Positions 1 through 11,029 of a stretch of DNA of 64,000 bases are shown here, in pieces; position 1 is the stretch's first letter, and the number at the start of each line of letters is the position of its first letter. The notes below the pieces were generated by a model. It was not told the DNA's origin, ran no database searches, and worked only from the letters and a program-made list of their open reading frames with translations. Both the position numbers and the translations under genes were made by a program. Location of the stretch: positions 53,285-117,284 of the forward strand of contig JAAOMT010000504.1 in the NCBI GenBank assembly GCA_016748015.1, written 5' to 3'. Source of the DNA: Geosiphon pyriformis (Eukaryota; Glomeromycota; Glomeromycetes; Archaeosporales; Geosiphonaceae).

Positions 1-66
1 AATATTTTGATTTTACATAATTCAATCAAACCTTTTCTTGAATTTATAAATCAATCCCCTTTCTAG

Positions 67-2150
67 GCGGCATTGTATCACCAGCAAATCCATTATATAC
101 CTTGAAGGAACTTACATTTCAGTTGAATGACTCCCGGGCTTCATTTCTAATAGTAGATCCTTCTCTCCTCAATCTTGCCATAAAAGCTGCTGAGGCCGCC
201 AATATTCCAAAATCCCGGATAATTGTATTCGGAGATAAGGAAGTGAACGGTTATAAACCACATATCAACCTACTTGGTACGAATGAGGCAGAACCAGTGA
301 AATTTAAACCGGAAGAGTTGGATACCACAGCATATCTTTGCTACAGTTCAGGAACGACAGGAATCCCAAAAGGTATAGAAACCACACACAGAAATATTGT
401 AGCCAATGTCGAACAGAAACTTGCTTTTGAAGGTGATAATGATGACTCGGGGACCGTGTACATAGGAGTAATGGTAAGAGTTATGCTATCCATCGACCCC
501 ATTTACATTCCTTTCTCTAAAATTCCAAAAATCATGATTTCTAGCCATTATTCCACATTTTTGGCTTGAGCATTTCGCTTCATTATACATTAACCCTGGT
601 GAGTTGATTTATGAATTGAATGCTATTTGATAAAAATACCTTTATTTCCGGTTTACAATCTATAACTGTTTTAATAAAATCTAGGGAGCTACTCTAGTGG
701 TACTTCCAAGATTCGATCCTGTATTATTCTGCAAATCCATTCAAGATTACAAAATTACCATTGCACATATCGCACCTTCAATGGCTGTTTTTTTGGTGAA
801 AGACCCAACTCCTAAAAAATATGATCTGTCCAGTTTAAAATCGTTAGGGTGTGGTGGCGCTCCATTAAGTAAGATATATTTTCATATCTCGACTTTCAGT
901 TTCGTTCTTTGTTATATTTTATTCTCATTAGGGGCTGGATTGGCGGATGAATTTTCTAAGCTTTATGGTTTGCCAATTAAGCAAGGCTATGGTGAGAAAT
1001 ATAGGGATTAGTTTTCGTTTCAAATTTTTATTTTATTTTAAAATTTAAATCTTTTCATAATCAGGCCTTACGGAAGCATCCTCTTTGACTCATATTGTAC
1101 CTAGGAACAAGATTGTGCAAGGTAATTCTCTTTGGAATCAATTTGTTTCCAAAATCTTAAGGCAAAGAATTTAGTTTTCTCTTTTTAATTATAGGGTCGA
1201 TTGGTCAATTATTACCAAATATCGAAGCAAAAATAGTGTCTGAAGAAGGCAAAGGTATCCGAGTATTTTATATATTGTCAAAAATTTACTCTTATCTTAC
1301 TATCGATCAAGATTTTATCTAAAATGAATGCATTTAATTTCTCAGAACTCGGTTATAACAAGCCAGGGGAACTATGGATTCGAGGTCCAAATGTCATGAA
1401 AGGATATCTCAACAATAAAGCAGCTACTGAAAATTCAATTGACAAAGACGGTTTCTTCCATACGGGTGATGTGGCTATTATTGTAATTTATTTCATTCCA
1501 TTTTCATTGTTTTCGTTGGGTTGGGATTTTGCAATATTTTCACAATGATCTCATTTATTTTTCCGTTCATTACACCCCAAAGGATAAGGACGGCAAGTTA
1601 ACCAAAATTTTTGGCTCGAAATGAATTTACCTTCTCAGTGAAAGATTAAAAAACTAAATCTTTGCTGTTTAATCTTCAATCCAATAGGTTTTTTTTACAT
1701 TGTAGATCGCCTGAAGGAACTCATAAAGTATAAAGGTTATCAGGTTAAGGGGTTTCACAATTTTTCCGACCATATTTTCTAAACCTAGTCTTTTATATAA
1801 CATTCTTCTTATTTTTGGTCGATTATTAGGTTGCCCCAGCTGAAATCGAAGGAATACTTTTAACTCATCCAAATTACGTTGCCGATGCTGCAGTAATCGG
1901 AATTTGGTCCGAGGAAGAATCCACCGAGATTCCTCTTGCCTACATCGTAACACCTCAAGGCGTGGCACAAACCGAAGAGTTGAAACAGAAAATCATTCGT
2001 TTTCTCGATGATCAGGTAGCACCATACAAAAAATTACGTGGGGGAATTATCTTTGTTGACACAATTCCCAAGAGTGCAGCAGGGAAGATTTTGAGGCGTA
2101 TGTTGAGAGAACGTGCAAAAATTGATTATAAACCAAAATCCAAATTGTGA
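67..2150 (+). CDS. Peroxisomal 4CL/luciferase-like acyl-CoA ligase, 3' ten exons
   Basis: Member of the adenylate-forming (ANL) family, which activates a carboxylic acid with ATP and transfers it to CoA; the substrate is unknown. I place exons at 67-473, 545-598, 685-868, 932-991, 1065-1121, 1195-1254, 1346-1482, 1583-1592, 1688-1743 and 1830-2150. They join in one frame to about 447 residues without a stop. Family proteins have about 540-560 residues, so roughly 100 N-terminal residues lie upstream; the window opens in an intron whose acceptor AG is at 65-66. Visible motifs: the ATP/phosphate loop [19 protein letters not shown] (exon 545-598), GYGLTEA across the 991/1065 junction, [34 protein letters not shown], and the catalytic-lysine motif [11 protein letters not shown]. 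The protein ends in SKL, a type 1 peroxisomal targeting signal. Introns are 64-100 nt; one uses a GC donor (1593). No damaging mutation is seen. A possible AATAAA signal lies at 2232-2237. Confidence 0.93.
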
Positions 2151-2339
2151 ATATTTTTATGTTAACGATGTTCCAGTGAGTGGACCCTTCCAATTGGAAT
2201 TTTTTGTTTATTGTAAGATCTAGTATAATATAATAAACGTGTGATTGCACATATGCGTAAAATGGCTCTACTGAAAAAAATAGGTTTATAAATAATATTA
2301 TTGTACTTTGTATAACAAGCTACAAACAAACACAATACT

Positions 2340-3300
2340 TATGCTTGTGACGAAGCTCTTGGTTGAGAAGAAGCTTTAAAAAACCTACTCACTAAAAAAA
2401 AAATACTATCCGAACCATTTAAAAAGATGCACATATTTTTGTGCCAAGCTCTCAAGAAGTTGTAGACACTTATTGTAACAAGACAAATAATGAAGTGAAT
2501 GCTTCTCAAAGCTCAAGAAAACGGCGAAACACTAGCATATCAGGTAAAAACAGTTTTTAAAAGTTGTATTATATACATAAACAATTAATTTTTTTTTAAT
2601 AGATGATGATGCTTATATAAGTAACATAATTTCCAATGTTTCTTCTTCACATTACCCTAAAGTTCAAAAAAAACTATCAATTCAATAATTAATTTTGTTG
2701 TTAAAAATATTACAATAAAAGAAAAATCGAAATTTGAACAATTATTGCTTTGGATAACAATATTAAATGGCAAAGTCAGCAACTCGGGAGTTTTTTAAGT
2801 TTTCAAATCCAACTTTAATTCTTCCTGGTCAACGTGGTCTATTCAATCGTATTTTAAATGCTGAAAAAGCCAATTTAATTATGCTATGTGAACAAAAATT
2901 AAAAATGTTTTAAAACAACATATTTTTGGCTCTTTATTTATTTTATCAATGGGTGAAGTACAAATTTGGGAAACAATTGATATAATTTCAGAATGAGAAT
3001 TAATGATTGAAGTTATTCCCAAAATTGAAACCATAATTAGCAATTTTTTCTGATCAGCATATGCCACTGCAATGTATGATTTTTTTATAAAAATTTATAT
3101 TCTAATTATTATTTTAAATAAACACAAATTATGATTGCAATATTCAAATTTTGTTTTTCTTTTATTAAAGTAATTTTGTCATAGAAAATATATTTAAAAA
3201 GTCCAAATAATTCAAAACTACATTAAAACAAGCAATAAAAATAGTTGGTTATTTTAATAATGCAGTTTATTCATATTTTATTGAAAGACTTCGAGATATA
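2340..3300 (+). pseudogene. Decayed hAT-type transposase
   Basis: No long frame survives, but consecutive pieces in shifting frames read like a hAT transposase. About 2424-2543 and 2603-2688 join across a GT-AG intron (2544-2602) into a basic linker (SSRKRRNTSIS then DDAYISNIIS) of the kind that follows a BED zinc finger. Near 2716-2760 the piece EKSKFEQLLLWITILNG and near 2767-2910 the piece FFKFSNPTLILPGQRGLFNR resemble the part before the catalytic core (family style LNPxYxxPSRxxLxxRIL). About 2915-3080 reads VQIWETIDIISE, stop, ELMIEVIPKIETIISN, and about 3190-3300 reads IVGYFNNAVYSYFIERLRDI, which fits later hAT segments. Stops and frameshifts interrupt every segment, so it cannot be functional. 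The family call is by recalled pattern; terminal repeats and target duplications were not found. Confidence 0.55.
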
Positions 3301-3309
3301 AAAAAATAA

Positions 3310-6082
3310 TTATATTCAAATTATATTATTCTGATTTGTTTAAGTAAATACTTATTGAGATTCCTTTTGTTATTGTTTTAAAAGTTTAATAAAATCTTAT
3401 TAGGCTTTAAAGATAAGTATTTAAATTAATTAAAGATTTATTTTAATATAATATATTTTTTAAGAATTTAGCTATTATTTACAAATTACTTTTAAATCTT
3501 ACAATTTGCAATTTTAATAATAAAAAACCAAATCAACTTTCAATTAGTCTTGATAAACTTTATTGTTATAAAATATTATATCTATTTTTCTTAATAATAA
3601 TTTTTGGCAATTAATAACATGATCACATTCTTTGCTTTTTTTATTGTGAAACTTTTAAAAAATTACAATTAGATACTGCTTATTTATTTTTATTAAAGCT
3701 TTTGGTAGAATTTTGAAAATGTAAAAAGAATATTTAGATTAAGATTTGGTGTAATATATAATTAGTAATTAGAACAAAGATAAAGGCAATAGAAGCAACT
3801 ATTATTATTGTTAGCTTTTCTTTTAAATCCAAATATTCGTGACATATGATTTAAAACCACTGCTTAAAATTTAAAATTTACATATTTTGCTCAATTTATT
3901 ATCTATTATTATAAGGTTTGATTTAGATGCCAGCCAATTTGCATTTTACTTGAATTAAAAGAATATAGAAACCAAAATTATCTCTTTAATTTTACAACAT
4001 AAAAACAATTTGGAAAAGACATATTAGAGTTTTGAGAATTAGATTTTTTCGCTATATGTTTATTTAATATTTGTGTTAATATCGCATTTTTGTAACGATT
4101 ATGGAGTTTAATGAAATTTTTTTATACTAATCAATGAAATTATTTCCAAGTAGGTTTTTTTATTCATTTTTTATTATATTAAAAATAAATTAACTCATTA
4201 TTTTTTAAATTTAAAATGAAAAAGTATTGGCTATAAGCTAAATTCGTGCGTTTATTAATTTATCTCAACGAAAAAAAACAAATTTCTATCTATAATACTT
4301 TGTTCAACCAATTCAATACGTTATCTATTAATGATATTACTAATAAATTTATGGATGAATCTACTAATAAACCAAATAAAGCAAGTATAACTTTGGATAA
4401 TAAACAAGATGAATTGTAAGACATTGAACTATTAAATATAATAATGCCTAATGATTGAAAAAATCAACTACATAACTAAAAACAAATGTTAATAGATAAA
4501 AAGACAGAAGGTAATAATAATAAATAATATAGAAGATAATTTGTTAAGTAATTACAAATATCTGACAATAGATAATAGAACAAAATAGAAATTAAAGTAG
4601 TAAATTTTGTTTATTGTTTCAAATACCAAATTTTATAAATAATAATAATAATAATTAGTTTTATATTTATTAGTGATTAATGTATACATTTTTATCAGTT
4701 AAAATTATTTATTATGCATACATTTTCATTTGGTTAATAATATATTGATTTCAGTAAAATAATTCTTCTAGAGAGAGTTTTTACTGAAAACACTAAAACT
4801 CTGGAAAAATCTGAATGTCCAGTAAAATTCCATAATTCTAGTGTTAACATTGGTTTATGTGAAATCAAATCTTTTAACTAAAGGAAATCTTGAACACGCA
4901 CAAAATTTATTTAGTCCATATTAAGTAAATTGATAATCAATGTAATCTTTAATGACTATTTTGAATTTGCAATTATAATTTTGATACATCTCCAAAAAAG
5001 GTTAAATTTGATATTTCGTAAAGGTTTGGTTATAAGTTTATAACTTAATTTTAATTCAGGTAATAGATTTGTAAAATAGAAACCTGCAGTATACACAATA
5101 ATTAACCAAATTATAGTGAATATTAAAATCAAGTTAACAGTGATGAAAAGCAATATATAAATTATGATGACATGGTCATACACATTTATAATTATCATTT
5201 CTTTTTTTTTAGGATTAGTCTCAAACTAATAAATACAATTATTATTATTATCTTATAAAAAAACAAAAGAATTTTATATTTGAAATCATTTTTAACTTAC
5301 TTATTAGCCTGCCAATTTTTCCGATACCTAACATTGTTAAAAAAAATCTCAACAAGCAGACTCTTTGTTTAATAAATAAAGAGTGATCTATTTAGTTTTT
5401 GAAAAGATATTTCCAAGATATTGTCGACTATAACCAAATTCACAACTGCTTAAATTATTACTTGATTATGTTGAAGATATTAAAATTTTTAACTTTTGAA
5501 TTCCTTTACATTGGTTCAAGTAAAAGAAATCTACAAAAAGGCATTTTAAATAGAATCTTTTGAAAACTTGCTTTTAATATTTCAAAACGGATTTAAATAA
5601 TAACAAATTACATGAGAATTTGGATTTTTGAGGAACAATTTTTAGTTTTTTGTGGTAAAAAAAAGATTTTACTTAAATATACATTCAACTCAATTGTAGT
5701 TTTAGTCTTTGAATGAGCATTTAAATTGCTAATTTTGAAATAATATATTTAATAAAAAAGATAACAGATTTTCAAATAATAACAATTTTGCCATAAGTAA
5801 ATAAAAATATGAATAAAAGTTTCTAAAAAATATATATTAGTACCATTATAAATTATAAAGTAATCTACTACTAAGCAGAAAATATTTTTTGTCTTTAGAA
5901 CATTTAAAAAGCAATTTTCATGATGCCATATTATTCATGTTTTTGATTTTTTTCATTCTAAAATAGAATTGTCCTCTCTCCAAAATACCTTTTTGAATAT
6001 TACCAAATCACCCCTCTTCTAACTTATCTAAAAATTCAATTTAGTCAGCGATATAATGATTAATATTATTATTTTCATTAGT
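3310..6082. other. AT-rich spacer with no recognised gene
   Basis: Very AT-rich DNA with homopolymer runs. One stretch, about 4276-4420 (+), reads open for about 48 codons (ISIYNTLFNQFNTLSIND onward) and may be a coding relic, but I do not recognise it. Nothing else is supported. Confidence 0.5.
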
Positions 6083-6300
6083 TTATGTTCCCCAACTCTT
6101 TAAAAATGTTGAATATTCACAATGCTTACACTAAAGTGGATCTTTTAATGTACTATAGCATTCTACATATTTCGGCAACCCTGCTTCAAAGATATTATCA
6201 CTCTTATCAGTATTACAAAATAGACAAATAGAAGATCTGCTTCAAATTCTAAAAATTCTCCTTTGGGACATATTAAAACTCAATTTAGGACTTGTAAATT
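6083..6300 (-). pseudogene. Cysteine-rich coding relic downstream of the Sel1 gene
   Basis: On the minus strand one frame reads SICLFCNTDKSDNIFEAGLP, then KYVECYSTLKDPL, a TAG stop, then CKHCEYSTFLKSWGT and a TAA at 6083. The CxxC ... C ... CxxC spacing suggests a former zinc-binding module. Just upstream, in another frame, CPKGEFLEFEADLL continues it, so at least one frameshift is present. It lies on the same strand as the Sel1 gene and its decayed repeats, so it may be the lost C-terminal part of that gene or a separate neighbour. I do not recognise the family. Confidence 0.35.
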
Positions 6301-6339
6301 GTAACTCTCCAGGTCATCCAGGAAAATTATTTTACTAAG

Positions 6340-6551
6340 TTGATTTATTTGCCTATGCTTTATGTAAAGTTCAAATGCTTTTATTAGGTTTTTTGTTGTT
6401 CCCATCCCGTTTTTAGAGCACCAAGTAAAGTTGTATTAGTCATTTTTATTTTCCAGTTCTGCTGTTTCTGAATAAAGTTCAAAATCTCTTATTTCCCCAT
6501 CCATTTCGATAAATTGTTATAAGTTTATTTGGTGGACTTAGATTTCTCAAT
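6340..6551 (-). pseudogene. Decayed Sel1 repeats following the intact Sel1 gene
   Basis: The minus strand keeps Sel1-like pieces in broken frames: FIEMDGEIRDFELYSETAEL (about 6430-6520) and SKNGMGTTKNLIKAFELYIK (about 6350-6420). Both match the G-x-G-T-x-(K/E)-N-x-x-K-A-(F/L)-x-(F/L)-Y pattern of the intact repeats next door. The intact gene stops at 6552, in front of these. The ancestral protein therefore probably had at least two more repeats, lost by a premature stop and frameshifts. Alternatively this is a separate, dead tandem paralogue. Confidence 0.6.
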
Positions 6552-7352
6552 TTATCGTTGTTCTCTATCCACTAAAAAACAACGTCGAAGATGATAACAT
6601 GCAATTCGATTTCCTCCCTTTGCTACTTTTGAATAAAATTTTAATGCTTTTGCCAGATTTTCTGTTGTTCCCCATCCATATTGATAACAACGTGCAAGTT
6701 CCACTTGTGCACGTTCACGTCCTACTTCTGCTGCTTTTAAATAAAGTTTAAATGCTTTTTCGTCATTTTTTGTCGCTCCCCGTCCATTTCGATAACAAAG
6801 TGCAAGATGGAATTGTGCAGATGTATTACCCGCCTCTGCTGCTTTTGAATAAAATTCAAATGCTTTTTCGTTATTTTTCGTTGTTCCCCACCCATATCGA
6901 TAACAATTTGCAAGATCAGCTTGTGCATTTGTATTACCCTCCTCTGCCGCTTCTGAATAGAGTTTAAACGCTTTTTCTCGATCTCGTGAAGTACCAATTC
7001 CATTATTATAACAAAATCCTAAGAAGAATTGTCCAAAAGAGTCTTTTGCTTCCGCTGCTTTCTCAAATTCTAAAAATGCTTTTTTTACATTAGTAACAGT
7101 TCCAAATCCATGTTGTAAACAAAAGCCGATTAAAATATGGTCTATCGAACGCTTTGAACTTTTGTATTCCAAACAGTTGAATAAGTCTTCAAGTTTTTTC
7201 TGGTTGAGCACCAGATATTTTTCCACCAAGTCAACAACTTTTGAAGATTGGTGAGCTGGAAAAAGGGCCAAACTTTCTTTGAAGACAATCAATGCTTCTT
7301 CAAACCAGTCGAGAGGGGCTGTTTTATTTTGAATTGATGAATTTGAAGACAT
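6552..7352 (-). CDS. Sel1-repeat (TPR-like) protein, 266 aa
   Basis: Intronless gene. I chose the ATG at 7352 (MSSNSSIQNK): the frame stays open upstream to 7595, but that part is unlike a Sel1 protein and is probably 5' leader. Residues 15-68 are a helical N-terminal region (DWFEEALIVFKESLALFPAH...). From about residue 70 there are four good Sel1 repeats at 36-residue spacing (about 105-140, 141-176, 177-212, 213-248), with partial ones on each side. Each carries the family signature, for example LANCYRYGWGTTKNNEKAFE. Sel1 repeats are helix-turn-helix scaffolds that bind proteins; in arbuscular mycorrhizal fungi they occur in very large families, often beside kinase domains. No kinase, signal peptide or membrane segment is seen here. 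The C-terminus (RRCFLVDREQR) breaks off inside a repeat, and decayed repeats follow, so the protein is probably a shortened form. Function is inferred only as scaffold/signalling. Confidence 0.85.
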   Translation of the reverse strand: MSSNSSIQNKTAPLDWFEEALIVFKESLALFPAHQSSKVVDLVEKYLVLNQKKLEDLFNCLEYKSSKRSIDHILIGFCLQHGFGTVTNVKKAFLEFEKAAEAKDSFGQFFLGFCYNNGIGTSRDREKAFKLYSEAAEEGNTNAQADLANCYRYGWGTTKNNEKAFEFYSKAAEAGNTSAQFHLALCYRNGRGATKNDEKAFKLYLKAAEVGRERAQVELARCYQYGWGTTENLAKALKFYSKVAKGGNRIACYHLRRCFLVDREQR

Positions 7353-8574
7353 GATTCTCAAGCAAAAAAAATATTTTATTATCAAACTCGAATATTTCTG
7401 TATGGGGAAAGAAGGATTTTTCTTGCTAATAAATAAGGATTTCAAACTATAATCTATTCCCGAAAAGGCTAGGCCTTGAAACGCTAGAAAGTTCTGAAAA
7501 TAGACGCTTACGTCATTCTGTAATATACAGATAGAGATCAAATGACTGCAAAAGGCGTGAAAAGGCTGCTTGTCATTGCTATTTTGAGTTACCAATCAAC
7601 ATATTGGTAGAAAACAAACCCCGAAATTTCAAGCCACTTGGCAAATTCTTTATATAAGCTTTTCAAGGATTTTTTTTAGATATTATGTATATATAGGTTG
7701 ATATTTGAATATTTCATATAAAACCTAATTATAAAAGTTAATCCTTTTACATAATTTATCTTGTGATCATGTATTTTTGAAATATAGTCAATTTAAAATC
7801 TATAAAATTAAATATATTCAGCATTACTTATAAAATAAAAAAAGTTTAGCTCAAAGTTCTAAAATATTGATAAAATCTGAGAACAGCTTGATTCAAAAAT
7901 TATAACCTTGTAAAAACTTGAAGTTTGACACATTTATTATAGTTAAGAATACCACAACATTATACATTCTTTTTATTAGAATTTATTTCAAAACAATAAA
8001 TTCCGCTATTTCTTCTGTCTTTATATGAAAGATTTTAGATGTTTTAAATCAAAGTATTTTAAATGAATAAATTTTTATTTAATAAGTTTAGGAATAAATT
8101 TATTCTTCCCAATTAAACCTGGAATGATAAATAAACTAAAATTAAAATAAGAAAAGACAGAAGAATTAAGGACTTATCAAAAACCCAGTTGATACGAAGT
8201 AAAATTTTAAATGAATAAGAACAAAACATATTGATTTCTTCAAAGTTTGTGAAGCTATAAAAACATTAAACCATGTTTTTTCAAAATAACTAGGGTTTAT
8301 TTTTATTCAATAAAACAATTTCCAAGTCTATTATCAAATTTTCTTAAAAAATACCTGCCTATTTGAAATTTTAATATAAATATATTTTTTTTTATGAAAT
8401 TAAAAATAAATTTTGATCTCATTTTACATTAGTAATAATAGTCAATACATGTTATGAGGATAATAAATGAATAAATAAAATCAAATATTTTATAAGGTAT
8501 ATTAATACACATTTAAATTGCAAAAATTTATATTGGAATTCAAATTTTAAGAACTCTACCATCAAACATTACTT
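7353..8574. other. 5' flank of the Sel1 gene and AT-rich spacer
   Basis: 7353-7620 has clearly more G+C than the surroundings and probably holds the 5' leader and promoter of the Sel1 gene; no specific box is distinguishable. From 7620 on the DNA is AT-rich, with no gene seen. Confidence 0.4.
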
Positions 8575-8660
8575 TGAAAAGTAAGAGTAACAGATTTTGA
8601 TGAGCTCTATCTAATTCTTAACTTTCCAAACTTTTTTATGGACTTTCATTTTATGGCTGT
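8575..8660 (+). repeat. Diverged direct repeat, copy 1
   Basis: Shares blocks such as GTAACAGATTTT and TTTCCAAACTTTTTTAT, in the same order and spacing, with 10241-10327. It is an old duplication or two remnants of a dispersed repeat. The unidentified coding relic at 8622-9083 starts inside it. Confidence 0.5.
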
Positions 8661-9083
8661 TCCTTAGTTTCTGTGGATAATCATTTATTTAAACTTATTG
8701 GTTTAAAATATATTTTCTACACTAATGGAACACAAAGCATACCAAATAGTGGCGTTTGCGACATACTTATGTATATTAGCCCAGCTATTGACATATGCAA
8801 AGAAAAGTTTGAGAATAAACAAAATAGATATATAATAGAAATATTAAATAAAGTCACTAAAATTATTACTATAGCTACTTGAACCTATTTACTATTTGTA
8901 ATGAATTATACTTTGATGAATGAAAGATATTTTTTAATTTTTAAACTATATGAATATTATCACCTTTATATAATGGATATTTTAAATGGGATTAGATCTA
9001 AGATTACCTCATCTTATTCCATCTTGTATTGTCAAGATAATTGGATGTTAATTCTAAATCCATTTAAACAAACATTTATTTAA
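8622..9083 (+). pseudogene. Unidentified membrane-protein-like coding relic
   Basis: One frame is open from 8622 to a stop at 9081-9083, interrupted only by TGA at 8880-8882. About 153 codons in such AT-rich DNA is unlikely by chance. The part before the TGA contains NGTQSIPNSGVCDILMYISP and AIDICKEKFENKQNRY, then a hydrophobic stretch KIITIAT(stop)TYLLFVMN that would form one membrane segment if the TGA was once TGG. The part after it is aromatic- and Tyr-rich (YLIFKLYEYYHLYIMDIL and similar). There is no convincing start codon (a GTG sits at 8673). I do not recognise the family; it could be an exon of a dead host gene. Confidence 0.3.
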
Positions 9084-9726
9084 TGTACAAAACATAAAAA
9101 AAATAGTGTATACATATTTGAGTTGAATTTAATGTTTAAAAAACAAAAAATTATAAACCATTTAATAATATTAAATATTATAATAATAAAATTAATTTTA
9201 ATTTTTTGATTATTACATTTATTTTTTTCAAAAAGTTTTTTCCATTATTCAAATTTACTATTTATATTTAATTTTCATCATATTAATACTTTATTTTTAA
9301 ATGTATCAGTATAAAGCTAAAAATATTTTGGTTTATTACATTAATTTAAATCTTAAAAGTTAACGTAATTCCAAAAAAGTTTTTACTTTTTTGTTATTTG
9401 TGCAATATATTTGAAATTATGATTATAAATTTTTAAATAAAAAATGTGTCTTGAAAGAAGGCGATAAAAGAAACCATGACTAGTTATTATCTTTGATAAG
9501 TATTTTATCTACAATTTGAATTTATCTCTATTTATGAGTGTTTGACATTAATCTTCATTCATTTATATTTTCAAATAATGTAAAATTGATATGGGATATA
9601 AACACTTGGAACTTGGTAATCTTTAAAATCAATAATTAAATTGATTTCAAGTGAATCATAATGCATGTACATGTATTTTTGGAATTTCCCTAATCTCTGA
9701 TAATCTGATTTTCGTTATCAAAATAG

Positions 9727-9751
9727 TAATAATAATAATAATAATAAATTC
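9727..9751. repeat. (TAA)n microsatellite
   Basis: About eight tandem TAA units. Simple-sequence repeat with no evident role. Confidence 0.8.
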
Positions 9752-10240
9752 TTATTTCGGGAAGAAAGATTCAGGAAGATAGATTTTTAAAAAATATTAT
9801 CTCTATTCATGCATAATAAAAATTTATACATTCTGTTTAATTTCTAAATTAAATTCAAGCCTAAAAATTTTTTTATGTGCAAATAACTTTTTTAAAAAAC
9901 AAAGTTTTGTTTCTAAATGAGTTGCATTTTATAAAATTTAATGGTAAAATCCATCCTTCATCTCTCACAAAATCGAATTTTTTTTTTCGATAAACACCTA
10001 AACCAGATAGCATATCAATGTACAATAGATCACATAGAGTGTACCTTTTTTTCACAGATTTGAAAATGAATATTGATGATATACTTGAAAGAGTTAACCT
10101 TGATTCAACCAAAAACGATAATTTGAGTTATCTCATTTTATTTTAGCAATTAACAAATGTATGAAGTTGAAAATTTATAAGGTTATTTACAATAATATAG
10201 TATTTAATTTCAAAAACTACCAATCAACATGAGTATAATA

Positions 10241-10327
10241 TTGAAAGGTAGCCGTAACAGATTTTTAACGACCTTCAGTAATTCTTTGGTTTTCCAAACT
10301 TTTTTATAAATTTTTATTATGTGACTA
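10241..10327 (+). repeat. Diverged direct repeat, copy 2
   Basis: Partner of 8575-8660: CCGTAACAGATTTT followed by AATTCTTTGG and TTTCCAAACTTTTTTATAA at matching spacing. The copies lie 1.67 kb apart in the same orientation. No coding relic comparable to the one at 8622-9083 is evident just after this copy. Confidence 0.5.
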
Positions 10328-10449
10328 TTTTATAAGTAGTGTAAATTTAAGATTCTTGATTTTGTCACAAAACATAAAGTCAAAGAAATTCAATCTTATC
10401 GTTACCATATAACTCAAATAATGGGAGTATATTGTTTTATGATAATTAA

Positions 10450-11000
10450 ATCATTATCGATTCGATTCCAGTTTGCGGTTTAAAACACTTCATTTTCGGC
10501 CTCACCCAAAAGAGGCTGATATTTCTTGGTTAAATTCAGGATCAAGTCTGCTTCGTAATTGATCAATTTGATCAAGCTAATCCAAAATAAAGCTTCTTTA
10601 CGTTGAATGCATCGTCAATCGGATGTTCTTAATTGAAAATTTGATTTGTAATTTGTAAAGAAAGACTGATTTTGATAGTTTACAAAAATCCCATGAAATT
10701 GAGCTAGCCAAGTGTAATAGGTTGATAATTAACAAATATTATCACATTTTTTCCTTCAACTCATGAGGTAAAACTTTAAATTATGTTGAAAAAAACAATT
10801 GACATTGTGATCATAAAGATCTTGATCGGAAAAAATGTGGCCTTTTTTTGCTTGCCAAGACAAATATGCTTTGCACATTGGCGAGAAGTTGAGATATATA
10901 CACAATAATATTGGATTATTACACATATTATTTCGCTCACTCAATGTTTATATACAAAACCCAAATGTGGGCAAAAGCTTAACCAAAAATTTATTCAAAG
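10450..11000 (-). pseudogene. Unidentified host-gene relic
   Basis: A patch of higher G+C with protein-like pieces on the minus strand. About 10486-10610 reads KEALFWISLIKLINYEADL then ILNLTKKYQPLLGEAENEVF; just upstream in another frame is EHPIDDAFNVK. 10756-10944 reads CKAYLSWQAKKGHIFSDQDL then YDHNVNCFFQHNLKFYL. Stops and frame changes separate the pieces. They could be exons whose introns I cannot place, or a dead gene. I do not recognise the product. Confidence 0.3.
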
Positions 11001-11029
11001 AAATATTTATTTTTTGTTATGATTTATAA

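Noticed and set aside
1669-1968. 99-codon minus-strand frame opposite the CoA-ligase
   Set aside because: It lies antisense to two ligase exons and an intron; its peptide looks like a reverse-frame by-product of conserved coding sequence.
6737-7003. Frames of 71-88 codons on both strands inside the Sel1 gene
   Set aside because: The 108-bp Sel1 periodicity keeps alternative frames open; the peptides are repetitive shadows of the real repeats.
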